From contig JAGYKS010000031.1 in the NCBI GenBank assembly GCA_018401565.1, positions 62,001-126,000 of the forward strand: DNA of 64,000 bases, read 5' to 3'. Of the stretch, positions 27,956 through 40,208 are shown in pieces. A model generated the notes under the pieces. The model did not search any database. It saw nothing but the letters and a program-made list of their open reading frames with translations, and had not been told where the DNA came from. Source of the stretch: Acidimicrobiales bacterium (GTDB lineage Bacteria; Actinomycetota; Acidimicrobiia; Acidimicrobiales; Acidimicrobilacustridaceae). Each line of letters starts with the position of its first letter. Within the stretch, counting starts at the first letter, position 1. Made by a program: the position numbers and the translations under genes.

Positions 27956-27970
27956 GGAGCACGACCAACC

Positions 27971-28774
27971 GTGACCCCCAATCGCGATGAGATCCGCCGC
28001 CAGCTGCGTGCCGCCGACGCCGAGCAGCGCGGCCTCCTCCCCCGCTTCACCCGTGCCCTGCGCCGGTCGAGCGATCCCGGGTCGAACACGCCGGTGGTCG
28101 AGCAGGCTGCCCTGCTCGGTGTGCCCCACAGCCGCCGGGGGTTCCTGCGTCTGGGTGGCATCACCGTTGCCGCCTCGGCCGTGCTGGTGGCGTGCGGTTC
28201 TTCAGACACCGAAACTGCAATCACCCGCACCGGGGTGATGCCCGGCGAGTCCACTGCCACTCCCCCCGCCCTTGAGCCCAGCGCCGAACTCAACACCACC
28301 CTGTTGTTGACCGCAGGGTCGATCGAGGCGCTCGCCGTGGCCGCCTACGACGCCGCGCTGTCGAACAACTGGCTGGGTGACACCACCCTCAACAGCGTGG
28401 CCCGGCTCTTTCGTGACCAGCACACCGAACACCTCGAGGCAGTCAGCGCCGCCACCCGCTCGTTGGGTGAGACCCCGTATACCGAGCCCAATCCCTTCTT
28501 GTTCGACAATGTGGTGGGGCCGGCCGTTGACGCCATCACTGGCCTCGAACCCGAAGATCAGCAGCTGGCAACTCTGGAGCTGGCCTACACCCTCGAAGAC
28601 GTTGCGGCCCAGACCTACACCAGCGCTGGCGGGCTGTTCAACAACGCCGAGCTGCGCCAGGCCGGCATGTCGATTGGGGCAGTGGAAGCACGCCACGTGT
28701 CGGTCCTGCTCAGCGTGCTCGGTGAGCCCGCAGCCCCGTTCGCCTTCGGACCGAACCATCAACGCCGTGAGTGA
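27971..28774 (+). CDS. Tat-exported ferritin-like lipoprotein
   Basis: GTG 27971. N-terminal cytoplasmic stretch of ~55 residues, then HSRRGFLRLGGITVAASAVLVACGSSD: a twin-arginine motif followed by a lipobox, so the protein is probably exported folded and lipid-anchored. The mature domain is ferritin-like (IEALAVAAYDAAL, FRDQHTEHLEAVSAA, YTLEDVAAQTY, VEARHVSVLLSVL), with di-iron-type Glu/His pairs. The stop at 28774 gives a tail NHQRRE; a one-base change near 28757 would instead give PTINAVSEAAFITTDG and a stop at 28841, which looks more natural. Works presumably with the preceding ferritin-like protein at the cell surface; substrate unknown. Confidence 0.75.
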   Translation: MTPNRDEIRRQLRAADAEQRGLLPRFTRALRRSSDPGSNTPVVEQAALLGVPHSRRGFLRLGGITVAASAVLVACGSSDTETAITRTGVMPGESTATPPALEPSAELNTTLLLTAGSIEALAVAAYDAALSNNWLGDTTLNSVARLFRDQHTEHLEAVSAATRSLGETPYTEPNPFLFDNVVGPAVDAITGLEPEDQQLATLELAYTLEDVAAQTYTSAGGLFNNAELRQAGMSIGAVEARHVSVLLSVLGEPAAPFAFGPNHQRRE

Positions 28775-28907
28775 AGCCGCCTTCATCACCACTGACGGGC
28801 CGGTCACCCCGTCGCAACCCGCTGGTGAAGCTGCCGGCTGACCCCGGGTAACGGGCTCAGGCCACGTGGTTGGGGTGCTGATTACCGGCCGTGATCCAGA
28901 GTTGCTC

Positions 28908-31746
28908 TCATCCGGCGGCGACGGGACGATTGGCGAAGTCGTAGAGGAATTTCGCCATCTGGGCCCGGGTGACCGGGTCGCCAAAGTTGAATCTGGTGGT
29001 GGCACTGGTCAGGGCGTTGTCCTTGAGCCAGCACGCCCCGCTTCGGGAGTCAGCGCTTGCGGCACTGGTCGGGGCGTCGGACAACCCGCATGACGGGCGG
29101 GTGGCAGGTCTGCCGGCCAGCCGCCACAAGAATGCCGCCATCTGTCCCCGGGTCACCGTCCCCGACGGGTTGTAGGGGTCGTTGGTGGTGATGGCGAGCG
29201 CCTTGAGCCAGCACGCCCCCTTGGCGAAGTAGGGCGGCTTGATCACGTCGGTGACCACGATGTCGCTCAGACAGCGTGTCCAGTTGGGTGGCGGCTCGGG
29301 ACTTCCCGACATCCGCCACAGAAACGCCGCCATCTGGGCCCGGTTCACCTGACCTGAAGGCCCAAACTGGTTGAGTTCGGGCGCGCCCACTCCGGTGGTG
29401 ATGCCATTGGCCAGCAGCCATCTGGTGGGCGCCACCGCCCACGCTGCCACCACGTCGACGAATGGAACGACGGCGTCGGGCGCCCGTGCCACCAATGCGG
29501 TGACCATCGCCTCGGCGGTGCCCACCCCGTTGTCCACCATCACGGCAAACGAGTATCTGGTGAGCCTGGACAGCCCCGTGATGGAGCAACTGGTTTGGAC
29601 CGCTGGCACGGTGCACGAGGCACCACCCGATCGGCCGTCACCGTCACGGTGGCGCTCGGGGTGAGCTGGTCTGCCGGGATCGCCGGCCATGACACCGTGA
29701 CCGTGGTGTCGGACACCTCAGCGGTGGGGTCGGCCGGAGCCTCCGGAGGTCCCACCATGGTCACCGAACCGGCGGCGGTGACACTGGAAAAGGTGAGAAT
29801 GCTTGGTGGCGCAGCAGCGTTGGTGGCCCGCACCGACAGCCCGTAGGCCGTCCCGGCCACCACCCCGGTGACTGTGCACGTCAGCGCCGAGGTGGTGCGC
29901 ATACGCGTTGTGCCAGAACCGCTCGCTGTGGCGGTGACGACATAGCCCGAGATCGGGGCACCACCATCAGACACCGGAGGCTGCCACGACACCGCAAGCC
30001 CGCCGGGACCCGGAACCGCCGACACGTCGCCCACCGGCCCGGGCTCCCCACAAACACCAACGGGTCGCCACCGTTGGCACCCACGACCACGCCGGCGCCA
30101 CCCTGGGTGATGGCAACGACGTCAAACGTGTACGGCTGGCCGGGGACCAGCCCGGTGAAGTTGCAGCCCGGGGCAGGGGCAACGTAGCCGCCCCCCACCG
30201 GATCCACGGTGGCCTCCACCCGGCACTGCAGGTTCCCAGGCTGGGCGGTGACCTCGTGGGCCAGCACCGGGGCCACCGCCTGACGGTCGGAATCGCCGGG
30301 GGCCTGCCAAGTGACGCGCACCGAATTGGTGTTCGGCACACCATTGAGCGTTGACACCCGCTGGAAGGCTGACGCCGCCCGGGGAGCGGCCGCCACGGGG
30401 AAGACCTCCACCACCGTGCCCGCCGACATGTTTCCGTTGCGGTCCATGGCCCGCACCTCCACGTAGCCGGGCGTGAGAGTGGCACGGTCCAGAGTCAGTT
30501 CGCCACCAACCACTTCGGTCCAGCCCGTGGGGGTACCCAGTTGGGGCTGGCCACCTGCGAGCGTCTGTACGGGATGCCAGCGATGTGCCAGCCCGCGCAC
30601 CCCGGCGGTGTCGGTGGCGGTGGCCGACAACCGCAGTGTGCCCGACGCCTCGGCGGTGCGATCAATCGAAGCAGTGACCTGCGGTGGCGTGGCGTCGGTG
30701 AAGTCGTACCCCAACTGCCATGCCTCGGCCGCCAGCTTCACGTGCCCGGCCAGCGACGGATGGAAATGGTCGATGGTGGAGATGTCGGCGTCCACGAACC
30801 GGAACTGGTTGGCCGGCAGCAGCGGAGCGCTGAACGGAGCCTGACCAGGCCCGTCCCACACCCGGTTGGAAGTGAAGTTGAAGGTCTCGAAGTCGTCGAA
30901 CCGGCAACGCAGCACCTTGGCGCACTCGTCGGCCAGCACCAGATTGAGTTCGATGTTGCGGGCTCGCACCTGTTGGCGACGCGACTCGTTGGCCTCGCTC
31001 ATGCTGGTGGCATTGGCCAGCAGCGACTGGCACGGGAATTCGAACAGGCCCAGTCCCGACCAGAAGGTCCGGTGCAGTCCCGGCACTGGGACTCGTATTG
31101 GGGTTGGGCGGTTGGGGGCGCCTCGCAGGTACCACAGGTTGTAAATGTCGGGAACGCTGGACACCCCGATCAGGGCGTTGGGCACCCGGGCAGCCAGGTT
31201 GTTGAGCGTTGACCGGAAGTTGTTGCGGTACGCCTCGGGGGTGGCCATCTGCGACACGTTGCTCTTGCACAGGTCGTTGCCGCCCATCTCGATCACCACG
31301 TACCCGGTGTCGGTCGGCACCTGGTTGGCCTGCCCGGGGGCGTCGGTCATGTCGGCACCGTTGGTGGCGATGTTGTAATTCTTGCCCTCGATGGCGGGGT
31401 TGATGGCCAACAGGCGCAGGTACAGCGAGTTGACCGAGGCGTTGGTGCCCGTCGCCCACGAATTGGCCGGTACCTCGCTGGGAAGGCCACTGGTCCCGGT
31501 ACCCGCCGAGATGGAGTCGCCCAGCACGGCGATGGCGTTAGGCATGCCCCGCCGTTCAGCGGCTGGGGACGGGGTCGGCGCCCTCGCCCGGTGCCAGCAC
31601 CGTGGCAGCCGAAACCACCGATGGGTTCCACGGCGACGTCGCCGTTCCCGACGTTGCGTCCGGTGCCCCCGCTCCGGCGGTGGTCACCGACCAGATACCA
31701 GCGTCACCGCTAGCGCAACCGCCAAACCCCAGCGCAATCGAATCAT
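28908..31746 (-). CDS. Exported SGNH hydrolase with Fn3 and S-layer-like repeats (frame breaks)
   Basis: Reconstructed from 31746 to 28908, ~940 residues. A signal peptide MIRLRWGLAVALAVTLVSG precedes the SGNH/GDSL domain: IAVLGDSISAGTG (block I), VIEMGGNDLC (block III), TIDHFHPSLAGH (block V). Two Fn3-type modules follow (PVSDGGAPISGYVVTATASG), then three S-layer-homology-like repeats with VNRAQMAAFLWRMSG, VTRGQMAAFLWRLAG and VTRAQMAKFLYDFAN, which normally attach proteins to the wall. Breaks are near 31695, 31565, 30045 and 29640. Probably a surface esterase/lipase or acetylhydrolase. The N-terminal segment is the least certain, because the signal peptide is linked across two breaks. Confidence 0.7.
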
Positions 31747-31876
31747 CGTGCACCCCCGCACCCAGTAATCCCGTGGCAATCAACAATATATGTATCAATG
31801 GTGACTGACGTCACCACCCTACGCGCTCAGCACGACCCATGCCCTGCTCAGCCCCCAACTGGGGCACACTGTTGGG

Positions 31877-32258
<382 letters not shown>

Positions 32259-32285
32259 ACCCACCCTCACACCGGCACGCCCAAT

Positions 32286-32328
32286 CACCCGCCAACCACG
32301 TGCACCCGCCAACCACGTGCACCCGCTC
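32286..32328. repeat. Tandem repeat, 17-bp unit, ~2.5 copies
   Basis: Units cacccgccaaccacgtg repeated directly behind the RNase P RNA gene, with a partial third copy. The 112-nt spacer to the fatty acid hydroxylase gene holds nothing else visible. Confidence 0.8.
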
Positions 32329-32370
32329 GTTGCCACCGCCGCAGTGCCTGCGATGGCGTCCGGTCGGGGT

Positions 32371-33625
32371 TCAGGCCGCCGGCGTCCAGCCCGGATGCCG
32401 CACCACATGGCCGATCCGCGTGCGCCAGGTGGTTGCCGAGGCCACGTCGGCAAGCATGGCCCGGTGTTCGCGGGTCGCCACCGCCACAGGATTGAACGTG
32501 TGGATGTTGGTGGTCAGGCCGTACACCACCGGCTCGGCCGGATCCTCAACCTGGTGGGTACCGAACAGCCGGTCCCAGATGATGAGGATTCCGGCGTGGT
32601 TGCGGTCGAGGTACCGCTGGTTGCTTCCGTGGTGGACGCGATGCAGCGACGGCGAATTCAGCACGTGCTCAGCCGGTCCGATGCGCCCGATCACCTCGGT
32701 ATGGATCCAGTACTGGTAGATCAGGTTCCAGGCCCGGGCCGAGGCGATCATCGACGGGCGGATTCCCAGCAGGCTGAGCACACCGACGGGCACGAACACC
32801 CCCACCGCATCAGCCACCGGCTGACGCAACGCCGTCGACAGGTTGTACCGCTCGCTGGAGTGGTGCACCACGTGGATGGCCCACAGCGCACGACATTCGT
32901 GCATGAGGCGATGGTTCCAGTAGTAGATGAAATCCCATCCCACCATGGCGGCAGCAAATGCACCGGGACCATTGCCGAGGTCGGGCAGCACCCGCCGGGC
33001 GAACATGCGCTCAGGGGAGGTGGCCCACGACCACGCCGAGGCCGCAGCAACCCCACCAGCGGCCACAGCCCCCACCCCGGTGACCGACGCCACCTTGCGA
33101 GACGCCCGGGCCACGGCACGACGCCGCAGCAACCGGCGGTGCCGCCGACGGGACTCGTGGGCGATACCCCGGGCGGCAGACCAGCCGCACCAGTCGCACC
33201 AGCCGCACCGGCCGACGGGTCAGCAGCCACCGACACCATGGACGGTGAACCACCTTCGTCGAAACGGCCGAGGCGGTCGGCGACCACGGTCACGGCCGCA
33301 AGCGCCGCCGCACCAATCACGAGTGTGCGACCATGACGACCCACACCCGGTGTGATGGGCCGCAGCACCTTGGGCACCACCAGCGGGACGAGCAGGCTGG
33401 CTGTTCCCATGGCCAGGCTGGTGACCATGTCCCGAGTTTCGTAGCCGGCTGCTGACGACCCGGCCTGCTGACGGCGGACCTGCTGACGGCGGACCTAGGC
33501 GGCGGACCTGCTGCGCGGTCTGCTGACGAACTGGCCGCCTTCGCTCGACGACGCAGCCACGCCCGCTCGGCCAGGATCGTGGCCGCATAGGCCGGCACGG
33601 CGGCAACAGTGGGGTCAAACGCCAT
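32371..33625 (-). CDS. Fatty acid hydroxylase/sterol desaturase family protein (two frame breaks)
   Basis: Integral membrane di-iron enzyme. The catalytic half is intact: His boxes HRLMHE, HVVHHSSE and HRVHHGSN plus WDRLFGTHQ, with several hydrophobic helices around them. The N-terminal half is spread over other frames: MAFDPTVAAVPAYAATILAE (start ATG 33625), then GYETRDMVTSLAMG and VVPKVLRPITPG, a layout I recall from actinobacterial members. Breaks are near 33455 and ~33170. The low-complexity stretch 33464-33506 is encoded between the first two parts. Stands 12 nt behind the geranylgeranyl-reductase-like gene on the same strand, so a lipid-modifying function is plausible. Substrate not known. 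Confidence 0.75.
33464..33506. repeat. Tandem repeat, 15-bp unit cctgctgacggcgga
   Basis: Two perfect copies and a shortened third (cctaggcggcgga). In frame with the hydroxylase N-terminal region it would encode repeats of SAVSR-type residues. Lies close to the first frame break of that gene. Confidence 0.75.
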
Positions 33626-33637
33626 ATGAGCGCCTGA

Positions 33638-34853
33638 TCACGCTGCAGCCCGGGTGCGTCGCAGCACCGGGTCGGCGGTGGCCAGCGCACGGTCGGCCAG
33701 ACGCAATACCCGTCCCGACGCACCGGGGGTGTCGTTGTCGACCAGGTTCCCCATCACCGCCAGCGTGATGTCGGCGGCCACCTGGGTGCCCACGGCAACC
33801 CGCAGACCGGTGCGCAGGATCCACGGATGCCCGATGAGGAAGCTGAACCGGCGACCGGTGCGCAAAAAGGCGTCGAAACGCTCCCCCACCATCTGGTCGT
33901 AGGTGGTGGTGGCCGTTGACGGGTCGGCAACGAACCGATCCACGGCCAGCATGCCGCTTTCAAGTCCGTAGTCGATGCCTTCGCCGTTCATGGGGTTGAC
34001 CAGACCGGCGGCATCACCGATGGCCACCCAACCCGGGCCATGGCGTCGCACGGTGCTCATGGGCAACCGCCACGCCCGGGGCTTTTCCAGCAGCGGACCC
34101 AGCGACCACTCGTCACCGACCATGGCGGCGTACTGCTCCACGAGCTTGTTGAGGTTCAGCTTCTTGAAGCCCCGCATGGTGCTGAGCGCCCCCACCCCGA
34201 TGTTCACGGTGCCGTCGCCGGCCGGGAACATCCAGCCGTAACCCGGCACCGGGGTGCCGTGCTCGTCGCGCAGGGCAAGGCATGCCTCCAGCAGTCGCTC
34301 GCCATGACGGGGCGTTTCGGCGTACGAACGAATGGCCAGCCCGAACGGCTCGGCGGGGTCGCGGACGGCGCCCACCATCCGGGCGGCCTCACCCTGGGCG
34401 CCGGTGGCCAGGATGGTGAGCGGCGCACGCACCACCTCGTTGCCGCAGCGCGCCCCCACCACCCGACCGCCGTCGAACTCAGGCAGGGCGTCGACGCCGA
34501 AACGGAACTCGGCCCCGGCGTCCATCGCCGCCTCCATCAGCCGGGTGTCGAACCGGCGGCGGGGCCACACCGCCCCGTGCGACGGGAACCGTCCGGTGGT
34601 GGGCCAGTCCAGTTCGCGGCGCTGTTTGCCGGCGATCATGCGCAGCCCGTCGATGCGATGGGAATCGCCAATGTCGATCTTGAGCTCCTCCAACGCGCCC
34701 ACGGCGCGGGGTGAGGCCGTCACCACACACCTTGTCCCGGCCGAGCTGGCCCTTTTCGAGCACCACGACGCTCAACCCTGCGTGGGCACCACGGATGGCA
34801 GCAGCTGCTCCGGCGGGGCCACCACCGATCACGACGATGTCTGGAGAGGTCAC
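33638..34853 (-). CDS. Geranylgeranyl-reductase-family flavoprotein (one frame break)
   Basis: About 405 residues starting MTSPDIVVIGGGPAGAAAAI (FAD Rossmann loop), followed by KVCGDGLTPR, and GWMFPAGDGTVNIGVG with WVAIGDAAGLVNPMNGEGID (second FAD motif) in the C-terminal half. That combination marks the GGR family, which reduces double bonds of isoprenoid chains (menaquinone tail, lipids, chlorophyll). The break is near 34727, where the next frame reads RAVGALEELKIDIG. A quinone or polyprenyl substrate is the usual actinobacterial inference. Upstream partner in the same direction is livF. Confidence 0.85.
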
Positions 34854-34899
34854 GTCCCTAGCCTGCCACCTGGAGGTCGTGATACCTCAGCCCGGAGCG

Positions 34900-35781
34900 T
34901 CACAGGTCCGGCGGGCCGATCAGGTCAGTGGGGCCCGCAGCACCGGCCTGTGGACCCCCACCCAGGTAGCCGGCCTCGATCAGCGATTCGTTGTGGGCCA
35001 TGTCGTCGGCCGAACCGCTGGCCAGTATCTGTCCGCGACCCATCAAATAGGCCCGATCGGCCACCGACAGCGCCAGCCCAACGTGCTGCTCAACCACCAG
35101 CACCCCGGCCCCGGTGCGACGGGCCACCGTGCGAAGCGACGGCAGGAGTTGCTCGACCACCAAAGGGGCCAGGCCCAGACTCATTTCGTCGACCAGCAGC
35201 AACTGCGGATTGGCCACCACGGCACGGGCCACGGCCAACATCTGCTGCTCGCCTCCCGACAGCAGCCCGGCACGCCGAGACGACACCCGGGCCAATGCCG
35301 GGAACCACGCCATCACCTCGTCGACCCCCACCGGTTCATCGACTCCCACCGGCTGGTCGACCCCACCGGCTGGCCGACCCCACCGGCTGGCCGACCCCCA
35401 CCGGCTGGTCGACCATCGTGGCGGCACGACGACGACGGCGGCGGCGCCTGGGACCGATGGCCAGCCGGAGGTTCCCTGCGGCGGTGAGCTCGGCGAACAG
35501 GGCCCGATCCTCGCTCACGTGGGCCACGCCCCGACGAGCCAGCCCGGCCACGTCGGCCGCCCGCACCCGGCGGCGGCGGCGCACGGGCTCACCCAGCACC
35601 TCGATCTCGCCGCCCAACGCTGGCAGCAACCCCGACACCGTGAGCAGCGTGGTGGTCTTTCCCGCCCCGTTGGCGCCCAGCAACGCCACCACCTCACCGT
35701 GATCCACGTGCAGGTCCACACCGTGGACCACCCCGACCCCGTCGTAGCCGGCAACCAGATTGCGAAGCACCAGAGCTGGCG

Positions 35782-35785
<4 letters not shown>
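34900..35785 (-). CDS. livF: Branched-chain amino acid ABC transporter ATPase LivF (two breaks in a repeat)
   Basis: ATPase of the LIV importer. Walker A LLGANGAGKTTTLL, signature LLSGGEQQMLAVARA, Walker B QLLLVDEMSLGLAP, and switch His in VVEQHVGLAL. Start ATG 35785 overlaps the livG stop. Between the Q-loop half and the signature motif is an insertion of five DQPVGV-type hexapeptides (bases 35325-35412). Two of the five 18-bp units are 17 bp (one C short), which breaks the frame; restoring two bases gives 295 residues. Ends normally with YLGGGPQ-rich tail. Confidence 0.85.
35325..35412. repeat. 18-bp tandem repeat inside livF, five units
   Basis: Units on the plus strand are cgacccccaccggctggt and relatives; lengths 18, 18, 17, 17 and 18. 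Each 18-bp unit encodes a hexapeptide of the D/E-x-P-V-G-V type on the minus strand. The two 17-bp units differ only by losing one C of a CCCCC run. Confidence 0.9.
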
Positions 35786-36556
<771 letters not shown>

Positions 36557-36560
<4 letters not shown>

Positions 36561-38563
36561 GCTGCCACCTCGCCGGCGCGTTGTTGTCCCGTGCTGTTGC
36601 GTTGCTGTCCGGCGCTGGCGCAGCGCAGCCCAGCGCTGGCGCCACACCCCGGTCAGCCCGGCCGGTGCCACGATGGCCATCACGATGAGCCCAACACCGG
36701 TGAGGGCGAACACATAATCGCCGGCGTCGCCGCCGCTCCACGAGTTGAGCACCGTGGTCACCACCCCGGCCTGGGCCAGGGCGGCCGCCAGCAGCGCTCC
36801 CCCCAGGCTCGACACCCCAGCCAGGTACGTCAGTGCAACGGCAACCAGTGCACCCACGACCATGAACGACGTGGACGACAGCGTCGTGGTGGCCAGCGCC
36901 AGCAGCACCCCGCTCAAACCGGCCAGAAACGACGACAGGGCGAAGGCGGCCAGCTTGGTGCGGGCCACATCGATTCCCGCGCGGCTGCCGCCCGCTCGTT
37001 GGCCCGCACCGCCAGCCACCGCACCCCGGTTCCACCCCGACGCAGGTTGGCCACCACCGCGTAACTGGCCGCAACCACCACCAGCACCATGATGCCGAAC
37101 ACGGCCCGGAAGTTGTCGGTCCCGGTGGCTGCCACTCCCACGTCGAGGCCAAACAGCGACGGTCGGGGCACGGCCAGTCCGGCCGGACCTCCCGACAGCG
37201 ACGGACTGGCCAGCACCAGCTCCTCGATGGCCACGGCCACAGCCAGGGTGGCCACGGCCAGACTCATGCCGCGCACCCTGGTGGCCGGGATCCCCACCAG
37301 CACCCCAACTGCGGTGGCAGCCAGCGCCGCCAGCACCATGGCCACCACCAGCGGGACCCGGGCCTCGAGTAGCCGGATCACGGTGAATCCCGCCACCCCG
37401 GCCAGGGCCAGCTGGGCCAAGGAGATCTGCCCCACGTACCCGGTGATCACTACCACTGACAGCGTCAGCAGGGCGTACACCATCGACACGATGATGGCCT
37501 GTCGGTAGGTGGCCGACAGCGTGAGCAATCCCAGCACCGCTGTGCCACCGAGCACCACCACCCACAGCGTCACATGGCGCGGCGCCGGTGACAGCGGCAG
37601 GGGTCGCTCGGGCACCGCCGATCGGGTGGGCAACACGTCGCCCCGCCACACCAGCGCCACCAACACCAGCACCACCGGCACCGCCTGCTGCAGCCCGGTG
37701 ACCGCCACCCAGTCGGGTAGCCAGCTTGTGGCTGGATCCACCGCCCATCCCAGGATCAGCGACTGCACCATGCCGATGCCCAGTCCGGCCATCGTGGCCA
37801 CGGCAAACGACCGCAAACCGCCCAACAGGGCAGCGGCAAGGGCGGGGACCACCAACAGCGGCGTGGTGGTGGGATTCAGTCCGGCGATGGGCTCGATGAG
37901 CACCACCGCTGCGCCCGCCAGCACGGCGGCCACCGCCCAGTTGGCCATGCCCAACCGGTCAGGCGACAGCCCGATGAGCAAGGCGCCCTTGTCGTTGTCG
38001 GCACTTGCCCGGGTAGCCAGACCGAACCGGGTGAAGCGGAACACCGCACCCAGCGCCAGTGCCACACCCACCGCCAACGCTGCCAGCAGCAACCGGTTGG
38101 CACTCACCGAAGTGCCCAGTAGCTGCACGGGGTCCTCAGGCAACAGCGACGTCCGGGCCGCCAGCGCAGCACTGCCAGAGGGGACCTCGAGGCGCACGAC
38201 CTCCTGCAGGTACACAAGCAACCCCAGTGACGCCACCACCCGGGCCAGCGCCGGCGCATTGCGAAGCGGCCGGAACACCAGCCAGTACACCGCAGCGCCA
38301 AAGACAGCAGCGGCGATCAGGGCCACCACCAGCGCCGTGGCCACGGTGGGGCGCTGGATGAGCGGTACCCGTGCTGGCAGGCCCACCACCGGCAACAGCA
38401 GCTCCCCGGTGCGACGCAGCTCCAGGTAGACGTAGGCCAGGTACATGCCCATGGCGCCGTAGGCGAAATTCACCACCCCCGACGTGCGAAAGCACAGCAC
38501 CAGGCCCACGGCCAGCGCAGCCACAACCGCACCACCGCCGAGGCCGGCGAGCAGGTACCCCAC
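36557..38563 (-). CDS. Fused LivH-LivM permease of the LIV transporter (frame breaks)
   Basis: About 670 residues from GTG 38563. N-terminal LivH-like half (LCFRTSGVVNFAYGAMGMY, EPIAGLNPTTTPLLVVPAL) and C-terminal LivM-like half (ITGYVGQISLAQLALAGVAG, ATRVRGMSLAVATLA, FFLSS-like ALSSFLAGLSGVLLA) joined in one open frame, as in several actinobacteria. Many hydrophobic helices in both. Break near 36979. In the present sequence the frame continues past the expected stop straight into livG; the GTGA overlap at 36557-36560 and a plausible RAGEVAA ending in the next frame suggest a second indel there rather than a real LivHM-LivG fusion. Confidence 0.82.
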
Positions 38564-38631
38564 CGAGTTGACGATGATCCCTACCCCGCCCCTACGACGC
38601 CGTTGCCGGCTGTACGTCCAACGTCACCCGG

Positions 38632-39931
38632 TTAGCGTGCGGCGGCATAGACGGCCCCGACATCAATCCAGTCACCGATCTGGGTCACCTGGCGATCACT
38701 CATCTGCACCATGATCTGCTGGGGCGAACACATGGCCGGCAAACCGGGGAACTGTTCACGGTCACAGGTGTACGGATGCCCCATAAAGCTCGGAGTGTCC
38801 ACCTGCGCCGAAAGCGCCGCAGTGATCGAGTCAGCATCGACGGTGCCGTCGGCGGCCACCAGCAGGGCCCACAGGTTCATGAACGACCTGAAGCTCACCG
38901 TGGCCGCCCCCACCGGGTCGAGGCCGTCGCCGTAGGTCTCGAGCACCCCGGCGTACAACGCGAAGTCGGGCATGGGGTTGGTGGTCGACACCGGTCCCTC
39001 CACGTTGAAGTAGGCGCCGTCGGTGGACGCCGCCGGCACACTGGCCACGATGTTGGGCGACGCACATGCACCCACGTAGAACACCGGCACCTCGATGCCA
39101 AGGGTCTGCACCCCATCAAATGCCGCCTTGCATCCGGTGTCGGCTGCCAGCACGAACAGGGCGTCGGGATCTGACGACACCGCCGCCGTCAGCGGTGAGG
39201 TGAGGTCGGTGGTCACGATCGGGTACGGCACCATGGTGGTGGCGATCCCCGCGTGACTCGAGCACGGTGCGCCCGTAGTCGGCACTGTCGGCGATGGAGC
39301 CGAACTCACCGAACACGATGGCCACCGACTCCACATCCAGGGCGGTGTCGGCGTAGTCGGCAAACGCCACCGTCGCCCCCCACGTGCCTCCGCTCCACTG
39401 AAAGGCGTTGGCAGCAGTCACCGACTGCCCGCTCACCGGGATGCCGCCCACGTAGGGAATCGAGTTGGCCTCGAGCACGTCAACGGCATTGCCGAAGATG
39501 TCGATGCCTCCCAGCACGACGGGAACCTGCTGCTCGGCGAAACGCTGTCCGCAGGCGGTGGAACCCTCGGCCGAGAAGTTGGTGTTGCACACCTCGATGA
39601 CCACCGGTCGCCCGCCCACCCCGCCGAGCTCGGCGTTGACGAATGCCGCCGCAGCCTGCACCGACGCCGACAGCTCGGGGAACGACCCCACCGGGGTGTT
39701 CTCCTGGTTCACCATGCCGAGCACGAGAGGTTCGCCGGTGGCCTGCACCGGAGTGTCAGGCACCAAAGATCCGACGGTGGACAAACGGGCGCACTCGATG
39801 AGCTCGAGACCCGCACATGCCGTCGCCCGACCGGTGTCGTTGTCGGGCGGGTCGGCCTGCTCAGCAGGCTCGCTGCATCCCACCGCCACAACGATCACAA
39901 CCATGATCACAATCGCCTGCAACCGCTGCAT
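38632..39931 (-). CDS. Periplasmic-binding lipoprotein of the LIV importer (one frame break)
   Basis: Type 1 substrate-binding protein of ~432 residues. Lipoprotein signal MQRLQAIVIMVVIVVAVGC with Cys lipobox; ATG 39931 fits this better than the ATG at 39943. Mature domains contain VLGMVNQENTPVGSFPELS, VVLGGIDIFGNAVDVLEA, ADTGCKAAFDGVQTLGIE and VFYVGACASPNIVASVPAA. One extra base in the GGGG/GGG run near 39248. Two extra Cys pairs in the mature part (ATACAGLELIECA, VEVCNTN, STACGQRF) could form disulfides. First gene of the transporter operon; the substrate is not readable from the sequence. Confidence 0.82.
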
Positions 39932-40208
39932 CAATCCCCCCATGTTTCACGCACCACTCCGGGTGGCGGCCATGTGCGGCTGTCCCCTTTACGTTTCTAC
40001 CATGCGCCACTCGGGCATGCCCGGGCCCGATACCTCCTCGCCGTACCACCAGGCCACGTCGGCAGACCGCCGCTGCACGTTGATGGTTGTAATTGCGCCA
40101 TGGAATTGGCACCATGGCACCACGTTGTTCAGCGCCAACGTGTGGTGCGTCACCAACCACACGCAATCAACCGTCAGGCCTCAGGGGCCGACGCCGGCGA
40201 GGAGGCGA

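Noticed and set aside
35325-35412. Regular repeat as a CRISPR array
   Set aside because: Units are contiguous 17-18 bp without spacers and lie inside the LivF coding region.
39974-40208. Long N-terminal extension of the HtrA-like protease
   Set aside because: Sequence is His/Arg-rich without similarity, and the lipobox signal would then be internal; a start at 40209 or 40230 fits a lipoprotein.
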